From NCBI GenBank assembly GCA_025357545.1, contig JANXPB010000175.1:1-40729 (forward strand): a stretch of DNA of 40,729 bases, read 5' to 3'. This document shows positions 27,201-34,700 of this stretch, piece by piece. The position numbers were made by a program, and so were the translations under genes. Each line of letters begins with the position of its first letter. Within the stretch, counting starts at the first letter, position 1. The notes beneath the pieces are model-generated. The model made no database searches. It was not told the origin of the DNA and saw only the letters and a list, made by a program, of their open reading frames with translations. The stretch comes from Holophagaceae bacterium. Its GTDB lineage: Bacteria; Acidobacteriota; Holophagae; Holophagales; Holophagaceae.

Positions 27201-27501
27201 GGATGCGCGCCACCACGCCACCCGGGCCGGGTTCCAGACTGCCCTCCACCGTCCGGAAGCGGTCCGTGGCCCGGATGGCCTCGAGCACCTTCGCCAGGGG
27301 CGCGGTGATGGGCTTGCCCGGGACTAGCCCGGAGGCCATCGCCGCAAAGGTCTGATCGTCGACGTCCCCACCGCTCCAGGCAAACCCTTGAAACGAATCC
27401 TGCCCCGCCGGCGGCGCGGGCTGGGCCGCGGCGCCAACGGGGCAGAGAAGTCCAATCAGCGCCGATGCGCGGGCCGCACGCACCGGGCGCATGGGTGGCA
27501 T
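24295..27501 (-). CDS. Omp85/BamA-like outer-membrane assembly protein
   Basis: 1068 aa, longer than typical BamA (about 800). An N-terminal signal (ASALIGLLCPVGAAA, cleavage before QP) precedes about 600 residues of POTRA-like modules, visible as repeats such as IRTVEVVGDLGPYSQTNLLKTAGIELG, YANRILFEGNQELTDQELRKAASLPRG and VRRLVVQGSDETRARAVARETKD. The C-terminal third is a beta barrel (SRSTISAPYIQWISDTRDSP, RFFAGGSGTFRGVEPDFLGP, then LINLDYRFPL), with the FRG motif of Omp85 lid loops, ending in an aromatic QF. It inserts or secretes outer-membrane proteins. It lies 4 bases after a STAS gene; chaperone Skp or BamD genes are absent, so an alternative Omp85 rather than the main BamA is possible. 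Confidence 0.9.
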   Translation of the reverse strand: MPPMRPVRAARASALIGLLCPVGAAAQPAPPAGQDSFQGFAWSGGDVDDQTFAAMASGLVPGKPITAPLAKVLEAIRATDRFRTVEGSLEPGPGGVVARIRLDPWAPLSTWAWQGDALPAKAWQSLFPDLRKGRRLGPIRLEDWRKRAEAWLRDEGHPQASLQLERDATGAALTLHLALGPPSLIRTVEVVGDLGPYSQTNLLKTAGIELGRTLWTQTLRRQAARDLRRRFVKDRRLEGKGEFSYASDGTITLTVHPGPIVRLRSQGERLSQRTLKELVPLVRADRYGPELLDEGDRNITRHFRDKGYLDVRSTHVREGVAGDAAQPQEVLITYQIRLGQRHYANRILFEGNQELTDQELRKAASLPRGSLFFNAPKATPDLLGEVETRIKNRYLAAGFSEVRLRRRVDVRNGEQVLVFSIREGSRRTLRAIILELPEGDVWDPWKFGEHLLRAFSDKPILLQPVFIQRRRYQSDRRELKGLVAVLELLPSEIGKPKTRVRLLTEQPVPYLRADMGAVLTGINQHVASLGSIRPSIHMRFDEDDAGATIRIDIPKQDLPQVRRLVVQGSDETRARAVARETKDLEPGKPLNLENVGQAQANLGNLGAFKRVDIVSMKDVAAESEGRDKTGPWTDSDLALRLEERSHWVFSESFGYDKSTGYNFGYGVQRLNVQGMGRTLDFGLRAGDGTIKNPTLRRWFPTGDFSRSVDSYTLGYTDPWFSPGILTNFLPERAQYRAEAAYIQEQQTAYLIRRRRVLNSLEWRLDATRVLRIGHRFERSDVRLVDLVDLNSPPYDRFKSILEDPDLLNNATRSPSRSTISAPYIQWISDTRDSPYDPTNGALTSVRLEFANQLFGTSRNSSFVKLDARQQWTWPVGYRASAGVVSLGLRIGAARPTSSSSQQLPLAERFFAGGSGTFRGVEPDFLGPETSIPFLRQTSGGKYVPLLSPDGTSIVYQLIPIGGQGLALINLDYRFPLIGTTIWGEVFMDAGQVYPSILRGAALSPGGTPYQSQYPPLRVAAGVGLIFKLGLPIKIEYGADVKRILGRTRTREERNTQLHTLLISAGFQF

Positions 27502-27505
27502 GGAC

Positions 27506-27841
27506 TCAGAAGCCCGAGAGGGACTCTTCTTCCGTGTCCTTCACGTCGAACACCGAGTGGAGGCTCGTCATTGTGATCAGGCTGAAGATACGGGTGTTCA
27601 TACCGCAGATGCGCAGCTCCCCGCCCTTGCCCTTCACAGAGGTGAAGCAGCCCACCAGCTCGCCCACGCCAGAAGAGTCCAGGTAGCTCACCTTGGTGAA
27701 GTTGATGAGGACCTTCCGGCTGCCCTGGTCCAGGGCCGTGCGGACGGCCTCGCCCAGTTCTTGGTCACCATCCCCCAGCGTGATCTTGCCCTCGGGATAG
27801 AGGATCAGCACGTCGTTGTGGCTGCGGGTCGTCATCTTCAT
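27506..27841 (-). CDS. STAS-domain anti-sigma-factor antagonist-like protein
   Basis: 111 aa, the usual size for SpoIIAA/RsbV-type proteins. Start at 27841 (MKMTTRSHND) follows GAGGAACC; a longer frame to 27967 adds 42 residues with no homologous look. The STAS fold is clear: DVLILYPEGKITLGDGDQEL, KVLINFTKVSYLDSSGVGEL and GELRICGMNTRIFSLI. The serine of DSSG is the phosphorylation site in this family, so regulation by a HATPase serine kinase is expected, but none is near. It is the first gene of a two-gene unit with the Omp85 protein and divergent from the pseudo-receiver gene. Confidence 0.92.
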   Translation of the reverse strand: MKMTTRSHNDVLILYPEGKITLGDGDQELGEAVRTALDQGSRKVLINFTKVSYLDSSGVGELVGCFTSVKGKGGELRICGMNTRIFSLITMTSLHSVFDVKDTEEESLSGF

Positions 27842-27961
27842 GGCGGTTCCTCGAAGAAGATTGTGGGGGATGGGCCAGTGTAGCAAGAGTTGGAAGAGGG
27901 GAAAGAGTTGGGTGCATCGGCCCGGCGATTGGGCACAATACCACTGGCGGGCCCCAGCCTC

Positions 27962-28675
27962 ATGCATGAATCCTACCTACCCACTCAGGAGAACCCCGGC
28001 CGGATCCTAGTCGCCATGGCTTCCGATGTGGACCTCCAAGCCATTCAAAGGGACCTCCGCGCGTCGCCGTACCATCTCACCCTTTCCTGCGGCGCCGTGG
28101 AGGCCTTCGAGAACTGCACTTTCCAGTCCTTCGAGGGGGTCCTGCTGGAGCAGGGGCTTTCCAGCCAAGGCTGCCAGCAACTCAGCCAAACCCTCCATGA
28201 CAGCGAACTGAATGCCCAGACACCCCTCATTTTCCTGGCGTCCCAGGGCCTCCTGGAAATCACCATGGCCGAGGGCCTGAGCGCTGGAGCCATGGATTGC
28301 GTGGCCTGGCCCAGCCCACCACCGGATTTGCTGGCCAAGCTCCGGATGATGGTGCGCTTTTCCCGCCAACAGCGGGATCTGTTGCTAGCCGAGCGGCAGC
28401 GCGCCCTGGTGGAGATCGCCGGGGGCGCGGCCCTGGAAGTCTGGCCCTACCTGCGGGACGCCCAGGCCCTGATCGATGGCTGGAAGCAGGGAGGGATCTC
28501 CCCCCAGGCCCGGGAACTCGAGGACCTGACCACCTGCCTGGACCACGTCCAGAGGGTGCTCGCCCAGATCCAGAGTCTGCGGGGTTACATCACCAAGTCC
28601 CACGGCCCCGCGCGGGTGCTGGATCTGGCAGGCAGCAGCCAGGGCACGGTGCCTCTCAAGGGCCGCTCCCGCTAG
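27962..28675 (+). CDS. Degenerate response-regulator receiver protein
   Basis: 237 aa. Residues 12-135 resemble a receiver domain: GRILVAMASDVDLQAIQRDLRASPYHL, then FEGVLLEQGL where the phospho-Asp is normally found, then TPLIFLASQGLLEITMAEGLSAGAMDCVAWPSPPPDLLAKL. The usual Asp is Glu63, the lysine before the final proline is Trp, and the acidic pair at strand 1 is missing. Such a domain cannot be phosphorylated normally. The C-terminal 100 residues are helical (LTTCLDHVQRVLAQIQSLRGYI), possibly dimerising. No output domain is recognised. It starts 120 bases from the STAS gene. Confidence 0.7.
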   Translation: MHESYLPTQENPGRILVAMASDVDLQAIQRDLRASPYHLTLSCGAVEAFENCTFQSFEGVLLEQGLSSQGCQQLSQTLHDSELNAQTPLIFLASQGLLEITMAEGLSAGAMDCVAWPSPPPDLLAKLRMMVRFSRQQRDLLLAERQRALVEIAGGAALEVWPYLRDAQALIDGWKQGGISPQARELEDLTTCLDHVQRVLAQIQSLRGYITKSHGPARVLDLAGSSQGTVPLKGRSR

Positions 28676-28711
28676 ACTGGAGGATCCCGTTCCCGCGGGA
28701 CCGAGGTCCGC

Positions 28712-29815
28712 ATGTCCGATCAGCTGAAGCCCTTAAGTCCCCGGCGCAAGACCCGCCAGGTCATGGTGGGCAAGGTGCCGGTGGGCGGAGACGCGCCGAT
28801 CCCCGTGCAGAGCATGACCAAGACCGACAGCCGGGACGTGGAAGCCACCGTCAGCCAGATCTACAGCTACGCCGGCGCCGGCTGCGAGATCGTCCGGGTG
28901 AGCGTGCCCACCAAAAAGGCTGGGGAAGTCTTCCACGAGATCGTGGCCCGGTCCCCCATCCCCATCATCGCTGACATCCATTTCGACTACCGCTTGGCCC
29001 TGGTGGCCGCCGATGGCGGCGCCGCCTGCCTGCGCATCAATCCCGGCAATATCGGCGGCCAGGACCGGGTGCGGGCCGTGGTGGAAAAAGCGGGTGCAAA
29101 GGGCATTTCCATCCGCATTGGAGTCAACGGCGGCTCCCTCGAGAAAGATCTGCTGGAGAAGTTCGGCACCGCCACGCCGGAAGCCATGGTGGAGTCAGCC
29201 CTCCGCCACCTGGAGATGCTCGAAAAGGAAGGCTTCCACAACACCAAGATCAGCCTCAAGGCGAGCGACGTGATACGCACCGTGCAGGCTTATCGGTTGC
29301 TCGCCGCGCAGGTGGACTACCCCTTCCACCTGGGCATCACCGAGGCGGGCACGCCCTTCGGCGGCACCATCCGCTCCAGCATCGGCATGGGCATCCTGCT
29401 GGGGGAAGGCATCGGTGACACGGTCCGGGTTTCGCTCACCGGCGACGGCGAAGAGGAATGCAAGGTCGGCCACGAGATGCTGCGGGCCCTGGGCCTCCGC
29501 GAAGGCGGCATCCGCATGGTGAGCTGCCCCTCCTGCGGCCGGGTGCAGATCGACCTCAACCGCGTGGCCAACGAAATCGAGGCCGGTCTCAAGGAGATCA
29601 ACCACGAGGGCATCACCTACGCGGTCATGGGCTGCGTGGTGAACGGCCCTGGCGAGGCCCGGGACGCGGATCTGGGTGTGGCGGGCGGCGCGGGTGAAGG
29701 CTTGATCTACCGCCGCGGCGAGCTGATCCGCAAGGTGAAGGAGGAGGATCTCGTTCCAGCCTTCCTGGAGGAAGCCAGGAAGTTCAAAGCGGAGAAGGAA
29801 CTTGCCGGAGCCTAG
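28712..29815 (+). CDS. ispG: 4-hydroxy-3-methylbut-2-en-1-yl diphosphate synthase
   Basis: 367 aa, the short bacterial GcpE form. TIM-barrel start: TRQVMVGKVPVGGDAPIPVQSMTKTDSRD, then ADIHFDYRLALVAADGGAACLRINPGNIG. The 4Fe-4S ligands are in CPSCGR (Cys272 and Cys275) and GCVVNGPGEA (Cys308), matching the family pattern. It reduces methylerythritol cyclodiphosphate in isoprenoid synthesis (MEP pathway), so undecaprenyl carrier and quinone supply depend on it. The following yidD gene starts 73 bases later on the same strand. Confidence 0.97.
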   Translation: MSDQLKPLSPRRKTRQVMVGKVPVGGDAPIPVQSMTKTDSRDVEATVSQIYSYAGAGCEIVRVSVPTKKAGEVFHEIVARSPIPIIADIHFDYRLALVAADGGAACLRINPGNIGGQDRVRAVVEKAGAKGISIRIGVNGGSLEKDLLEKFGTATPEAMVESALRHLEMLEKEGFHNTKISLKASDVIRTVQAYRLLAAQVDYPFHLGITEAGTPFGGTIRSSIGMGILLGEGIGDTVRVSLTGDGEEECKVGHEMLRALGLREGGIRMVSCPSCGRVQIDLNRVANEIEAGLKEINHEGITYAVMGCVVNGPGEARDADLGVAGGAGEGLIYRRGELIRKVKEEDLVPAFLEEARKFKAEKELAGA

Positions 29816-29888
29816 GGGCCAAGCCCAGGGTGCCGCGGTGGACGAGGCTCCCGACGCAAATTCAAGCCCTCAACCGCGAAAGAACCGT

Positions 29889-30224
29889 ATGACCGTGTGG
29901 ACCCTCAATCACCCTTTCCTGGCCCTGTTCATCTACCTCTGTGTCGAGGCCCTGCTCCCGGTGCGCTTCCAGCCCAGCACCTGGGTCTGCCGCGGCCTCA
30001 TCCGCGCCTACCAGATCACGCTGAGCGCCCACGTGCCCAGCCAGTGCAAATTCACGCCCACCTGCAGCCACTATGGCCTGGGCTGCATGCGCCGCTATGG
30101 CACCCTGCGGGGCGGTGTCCTCACCACTTGGCGCCTGCTACGCTGCTCGCCCTTCACCACGGGCGGCGTGGACCCAGTGCCGGGACATGAGCCCGGGGCG
30201 GACAGCACCCACCCTGCACATTGA
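29889..30224 (+). CDS. yidD: Membrane protein insertion efficiency factor YidD
   Basis: 111 aa from ATG 29889. The core RGLIRAYQITLSAHVPSQCKFTPTCSHYGLGCMRRYGTLRGG matches YidD, including the three conserved cysteines of C-x-FxPTCSxY. An N-terminal hydrophobic segment of about 20 residues (HPFLALFIYLCVEALLP) is longer than in most YidD, and LLRCSPFTTGGVDPVP is the standard ending. YidD helps YidC insert membrane proteins. It is usually next to rnpA/yidC, but not here, where it sits between ispG and a lipid acyltransferase. Confidence 0.93.
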   Translation: MTVWTLNHPFLALFIYLCVEALLPVRFQPSTWVCRGLIRAYQITLSAHVPSQCKFTPTCSHYGLGCMRRYGTLRGGVLTTWRLLRCSPFTTGGVDPVPGHEPGADSTHPAH

Positions 30225-30231
30225 GGCAGAT

Positions 30232-30531
30232 GTGACCGATGCCCTCGCCCAGGCCACCACCGCACCTTGCTCCTCCGCCTTCGGCGCGGTCCAATGGAAG
30301 GCGGAGGCTCCCTTGGGCATCACGGAACAAATCCTGGCGGACCACGCGGCGCGGAAGAATGGCGAAGGCGTGACCTGGTTCTCGGCCGGGGACCTGCGCC
30401 GGCTTGGCCTTTCCGAGGCGCTGTTCACGGTGATGCAGACAGTCCAGCACACGCTTCGGCTGCAGCACAGCGATCATGTGGTGGAGAGCGGCGGTTGCAC
30501 GGACCGCTGGTCCATCCAAGACGCGCATTAG
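30232..30531 (+). CDS. Small hypothetical protein between yidD and plsC
   Basis: 99 aa from GTG 30232, with GAGG six bases upstream; an ATG at 30187 would overlap yidD by 38 bases and lacks a ribosome site. Stretches include GVTWFSAGDLRRLGLSEALFTVMQTVQHTLRLQH. No signal peptide or membrane segment is visible. It is soluble and of unknown function; I do not recognise a family. Its stop abuts the plsC start (TAG then ATG), so it is translationally linked to plsC. Composition and context support a real gene. Confidence 0.65.
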   Translation: MTDALAQATTAPCSSAFGAVQWKAEAPLGITEQILADHAARKNGEGVTWFSAGDLRRLGLSEALFTVMQTVQHTLRLQHSDHVVESGGCTDRWSIQDAH

Positions 30532-31284
30532 ATGGAAACCTGGCGGGACAACCCCGTCTGGGGCTGCTTCACCCTGCTCTGGGCCTTTCTCACGGTGCCC
30601 CTGACGGTGCTCGGGATCCTGGTGGCGGCGCCCTTCCTGGGCCCACGGCGAGCCTTCTTCACCATCGGCCCGCTCTGGGCCCGGCAGATGTTCCGGGTCT
30701 GCGGCATCAGCCTGGAGACCCGGGGCTGGGACTCACTGCCCGAAGCCATCCGGCGCAATGAACAACCCGTGATCTTCATGAGCAACCACGAGAGCCAGCT
30801 GGATCCGCCGCTCCTGATCTGGGCCATCCCGGTGCCTGCGGTCTACATCGCGAAGAAGGAAGTGAAATTCATCCCCTTCGTGGGCTGGGCGGCCATGTGC
30901 GCGGGGGTGATCTGGATCGACCGTGGCGACCGCGAGCACGCGGTGCGGAGCATCCAGGAAGCGGTCCTCAAAATCCGCCGGGGCCGCAACGTGGTCATCT
31001 TCGTGGAGGGCACCCGTACCAAGACCGGCGAGTTGCTGCCCTTCAAAAAGGGCGGCTTCCAGTTGGCCATGGATGCGGGCGTGCCCATCGTGCCGCTAGC
31101 CACCTTGGGGGGCCACCAGACCCTGCGGCCTGGGGCCCTGTGGATCCGTCCCGGCCACTACCTGGTGAGCTTTGGCGAGCCCGTGGACACAGGCGCTTTC
31201 ACCAACCGCGAGCAGCTCATGCGCGAAGTGCGGACGCGCATTGAAGGCCTCATTGCGGATGCGCGAAACGGAAGTGGGCTGTAG
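30532..31284 (+). CDS. plsC: 1-acyl-sn-glycerol-3-phosphate acyltransferase
   Basis: 250 aa. Motif I NHESQLD (Asn85-Asp91) and the acceptor-binding FVEGTRTKTG (EGTR at 159-162) are canonical PlsC/LPAAT motifs, with VPIVPLATLGG as the fourth block. An N-terminal hydrophobic hairpin (about 10-35) anchors it to the inner membrane. It converts lysophosphatidic acid to phosphatidic acid. The start directly follows the preceding stop codon, so it is the last member of the ispG-yidD-hypothetical-plsC unit. Confidence 0.93.
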   Translation: METWRDNPVWGCFTLLWAFLTVPLTVLGILVAAPFLGPRRAFFTIGPLWARQMFRVCGISLETRGWDSLPEAIRRNEQPVIFMSNHESQLDPPLLIWAIPVPAVYIAKKEVKFIPFVGWAAMCAGVIWIDRGDREHAVRSIQEAVLKIRRGRNVVIFVEGTRTKTGELLPFKKGGFQLAMDAGVPIVPLATLGGHQTLRPGALWIRPGHYLVSFGEPVDTGAFTNREQLMREVRTRIEGLIADARNGSGL

Positions 31285-31355
31285 ACCTTGGGTCCTGTGT
31301 CCCAGGTCCCGAACACTATTCGGCAGGTTTTCGCTCAGCGTCTAGCGCCTCGCGC

Positions 31356-33920
31356 TCATCGAAAGGCAGGATCCCGCTTGGCGACGCGGCGCTTTCCATT
31401 GTGGAGCTGGTCCGCGAGGTCGACCATGGGCAGGGCTTCTCCCTTGAGTCTCAGTTCGGCGAGCGTGCGGGCCATGAAGTACAGGTTCACGGAGGCCACA
31501 CGCTTCTCGTTGTGAAGGCGGGTGTTCCAATCCGTGGTCTGGCAACGACGGAAGTAGGGCTGATAGACCGCGAGGGTTCCAGCGGCATCCTTGAGGACGG
31601 CCCTGGGGAGCCCCTTCAGCAACACCGCATTGGAGTGGTCAGGCGGCCAGGCCGATGCCAGCTCCGCAACGTAGCGGTTCACGGTGGCCGTGTCGCCGCG
31701 CTCATAGGCGCAGTAGGCATCCAGGCTCTTCAGCACCGTGGAGCCCGGCGCCTCCGCCAGCCCCCGGGCGACGCGGGTTTCGGCCTCGGGGGCGCGGCCC
31801 ATCCAGAGCAGTGAGTCCGAGGCGGTGACGTAAGTGAATTCCGAGGCTGGGCGCAGGGCGATGGCGCGGTCCGCGTGGCGCACGGCCTCCTCCAGTTCCC
31901 CGTCGTTTTGCAGCAGCACCGCGAAGCGGTGGTGGGCCTGGGGGTTGTCCGGATCCAAGGCCAGCGCCTTCTCGAAGTAGCGATGGGCGACGATGTGGTT
32001 ATCCTCGCCATCGAGCCCCGCAAAAGTATCCGCCAGCACGTTGTAGGCCCGGGTGTCGCCCGGATCCAACCGGATGGCCTCCAGGGCCGCCCGGCTGGCA
32101 CCATCCACATCGCCCAAGCGGAGTTTGATGGCGGAGAGCGCCCGGTGGGCCATCTCGTTGTTCGCGTCCAATTCGATGGCCTTCAACGCTTGGCCTTCGG
32201 CTTCCTTGAAGAGCTTCTGGGCCTCGCCGAAGCGGCCGGTGCCCAGCGACATGGAACTGGCCAGTTCGGAGATGGTCCAGGCCATGGCCGCATGGGCCGG
32301 CGCGTAGCTCGGTTCCAGATCCAGGGCCTGCTGCAGGGTGTCCTTGGCGCGCAACAGCGCGTCCATGCTGCCTTCGACAAACAGGGTGTTGCCCTTGATG
32401 AACAGTTCGCGGGTGCGCGGATCCTGCGCCCGGTAGCGGATGCCGCCATCGTCGCTGCTCAGGCCCATCTCCCGGGGCAGGCGGCGCTGCAGTTCATCTT
32501 CGATGTCCAGCAGTTTGGCCTCGGGCTTTTCCAGGGTGAACTGCTTCAGGACGCCCCCGGAGGCACTGTCAAGGATGCGGATGCTCATGCGCACCCGCCC
32601 TTCCAGCACCTGGTAGGTGCCCTGCACGATCCACTCAGCCTTCAACGCCTTGACCAACTGGCCAAAGGCCCGCAGTGGTTTGCCGGGCGTCTCGCCGAGC
32701 TGGTGCATGGCTTCGGTCACCCGCAGGCGGTCCACCACCATGACGTCCTCCCGGGCCGCCAAGCCCGACGCCATGGCGTCCGCGAAACTGTTGCTGAGCC
32801 AGGCCTGGGATTCATCTCCGGTGAGCTGCTCCACCGGCAGCACGGCCACGATGCGCCGGCCTTTGGCGAAGTCGGAGGTGGAGGCCTGCCGGGCCAACCC
32901 CAGGCCCGTCGCGGCTGTGCGCGACCGCCACCAGGCGAATCCGCCGCCCGCAACCAGAAGCAGGGCGGCACCCACCGCCGCCAGCGGCACCCAGCGCCTG
33001 GCCCCCGGCGCCGGAACCGCGCCCGTGCGGGTCCTCTGGGTGCTCATGAAGGCGCCCCCCAAGGTAGGCGCCATCTGCGTGGCCTGGCCCTCTTGCAAAC
33101 CATCCATCAGCGCGGTCATGGATGGGAATCGGTCCTCGGGTGCTTTCCCCAGCATGCGCATGATGGAAAGCGCCAGGCCCGTAGACAGGTCCGGGCGCAC
33201 CTGATGCAGCGGCGCCGCCGGATCCTTGACCACTGCAAATAGAGTCTCCACCAAGGTGGCGCGCATGAAGGGGTGCTGGCCCGTGGCCAGTTCATGGAGC
33301 ACCACGCCCAGGGAGAACTGGTCGCTGGCGGGGCCCACGGCCCAGCCGTTGGCCTGCTCGGGGCTCATGTAGGCGGGCGTCCCCTGGCTGTAGCCCGGCG
33401 CCGTGCGTTCGATGAGCGTGGCGTGGTGGCCCGTGGGCCCTTGGAGCGGGGTGGACGACTGGTGTTGGGCGATGCCGAAATCCAGAATTTTCAGCATCCC
33501 TTCCTCATTGAGTACCAGATTGTCGGGCTTGATGTCCCGGTGCACGAGCCCCTTCTGGTGGGCGTGGTGTAGCGCTGCGGCAGCCTGCAGCGCGATGCTG
33601 TGCAGCCACTCGCCTTCGGCCGGCCTGCCTTCGAAGCGGCGGAGGGTGCTGCCGAGCACCAGTTCCATGGCGATGAAGGGCGTGCCATCCACTTCGCCCG
33701 CCTCGTAGATGTGCGCAATGTTCGGATGGTTCAGCTGGCAGGCCATCTTGGCTTCGTGCAGCAGGGCCCGGTGTCGCACTTCGTCGGCGTTGCGCAGGAT
33801 CTTCAGGGCGACTTCGCGTTCCAGTCGCAGATCCAGGGCGCGCCATACGGTGCCCATGGCGCCTTCGCCCAGGCGCTCTATGAGCCGGTAGGATCCGAAT
33901 GTCGGCGATTCAGTGTTCAA
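31356..33920 (-). CDS. Membrane Ser/Thr protein kinase with C-terminal TPR region
   Basis: 854 aa. Hanks-type kinase domain (about 1-280): G-loop LGEGAMG (17-23), Lys40 in VALKIL, HRDIKPDN with Asp129, DFG at 147-149, then GTPAYMSPEQA. All catalytic residues are intact. A single membrane segment (about 311-331) follows. The periplasmic part contains a SCO/peptide-like segment starting IVAVLPVEQLTGDESQAWLSN, then TPR-like repeats (about 500-850: ALDLEPSYAPAHAAMAW, AIRLDPGDTRAYNVLAD, ALDPDNPQAHHRFAV). This architecture is common in Acidobacteriota kinases. Targets are unknown. A convergent plsC lies downstream. Confidence 0.93.
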   Translation of the reverse strand: MNTESPTFGSYRLIERLGEGAMGTVWRALDLRLEREVALKILRNADEVRHRALLHEAKMACQLNHPNIAHIYEAGEVDGTPFIAMELVLGSTLRRFEGRPAEGEWLHSIALQAAAALHHAHQKGLVHRDIKPDNLVLNEEGMLKILDFGIAQHQSSTPLQGPTGHHATLIERTAPGYSQGTPAYMSPEQANGWAVGPASDQFSLGVVLHELATGQHPFMRATLVETLFAVVKDPAAPLHQVRPDLSTGLALSIMRMLGKAPEDRFPSMTALMDGLQEGQATQMAPTLGGAFMSTQRTRTGAVPAPGARRWVPLAAVGAALLLVAGGGFAWWRSRTAATGLGLARQASTSDFAKGRRIVAVLPVEQLTGDESQAWLSNSFADAMASGLAAREDVMVVDRLRVTEAMHQLGETPGKPLRAFGQLVKALKAEWIVQGTYQVLEGRVRMSIRILDSASGGVLKQFTLEKPEAKLLDIEDELQRRLPREMGLSSDDGGIRYRAQDPRTRELFIKGNTLFVEGSMDALLRAKDTLQQALDLEPSYAPAHAAMAWTISELASSMSLGTGRFGEAQKLFKEAEGQALKAIELDANNEMAHRALSAIKLRLGDVDGASRAALEAIRLDPGDTRAYNVLADTFAGLDGEDNHIVAHRYFEKALALDPDNPQAHHRFAVLLQNDGELEEAVRHADRAIALRPASEFTYVTASDSLLWMGRAPEAETRVARGLAEAPGSTVLKSLDAYCAYERGDTATVNRYVAELASAWPPDHSNAVLLKGLPRAVLKDAAGTLAVYQPYFRRCQTTDWNTRLHNEKRVASVNLYFMARTLAELRLKGEALPMVDLADQLHNGKRRVAKRDPAFR

Positions 33921-34034
33921 ACGTGGACCTGAAAACCCTGAGTATAGGGCCAGGGGGCGCCAATCCCATCCAGCTGGTCCTGAATTCCCCGAAGCGGCCC
34001 GCCCGGGCAGACTGGGGCCGTCCAGGTTTTCCCT

Positions 34035-34700
34035 TCAGAAGGCTGATCCGCCTTCCAGGAAGGCCAGCACCGCCGGGCGCGCTTCCTCCATTCCGACACA
34101 ACGCTGGACGGCCGCAGCCGCCATGGCCTCGGGCCCACCCCAGCGCTCCAGGCCGCAGAAGAGACGGTCCGCGCCCTCGGCGCCCAAAACCTCGACTAGT
34201 CGCACCGTGCCGCTGAAGCCAGTGAGTATGCCGTGCTGCGCCGCGGGATGAACCAGTTTCAGCGCGCCCCGCCCGCCGGTGGACCCCACCTCGACACCCC
34301 ACCTCTCCTGCCCCGACAGGGCCAGGTCGCAGCCCCCGCCCATGGCCGCGCCGCTGATCAGCGTGAGGCTGCGCCAGCCCGGCCAGAGCAGGTGATCCAT
34401 GGCCCGCTGCCCTCGGCGCGCGAAGGCATCCGCCGAACTGGCGGTCAATTTTGAGACCTCGTGCAGGTCAGCCCCGGCGCTGAAGTTGCGGCCGTGTCCG
34501 GCCATCCAGCCCGCGTCGCTCAGCGCCACGCGCCGGACACCGGACCAGCGCAGTTCCACGAAGAGGCGATCCAGGGCCATCAGCAGATCCATGCGCAGGC
34601 GGTTCAACCCATCCATGGACGCCAGCCCGATCCAGGCCCAGTCCTCGCCGCGCAGCAGGTCCAGTGACGTGGATCCCGTGAAAACCTGGGTGGGCTTCAC
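34035..34700 (-). CDS. Crotonase-fold (enoyl-CoA hydratase-like) protein, probably not a classical hydratase
   Basis: 221 aa, about 35 shorter than usual crotonases. It shows the GHGRNFSAGADLHEV oxyanion-hole region and GAAMGGGCDLALSGQERWG, but the first catalytic Glu position is Asp and the second, normally P-E, reads HPAAQ. Both acid/base glutamates are thus replaced. It starts inside the miaA stop (ATGA overlap), so it is translated with miaA. It may be an isomerase, a binding-only protein or a degraded enzyme; sequence alone cannot decide. Substrate unknown. Confidence 0.8.
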   Translation of the reverse strand: MKPTQVFTGSTSLDLLRGEDWAWIGLASMDGLNRLRMDLLMALDRLFVELRWSGVRRVALSDAGWMAGHGRNFSAGADLHEVSKLTASSADAFARRGQRAMDHLLWPGWRSLTLISGAAMGGGCDLALSGQERWGVEVGSTGGRGALKLVHPAAQHGILTGFSGTVRLVEVLGAEGADRLFCGLERWGGPEAMAAAAVQRCVGMEEARPAVLAFLEGGSAF

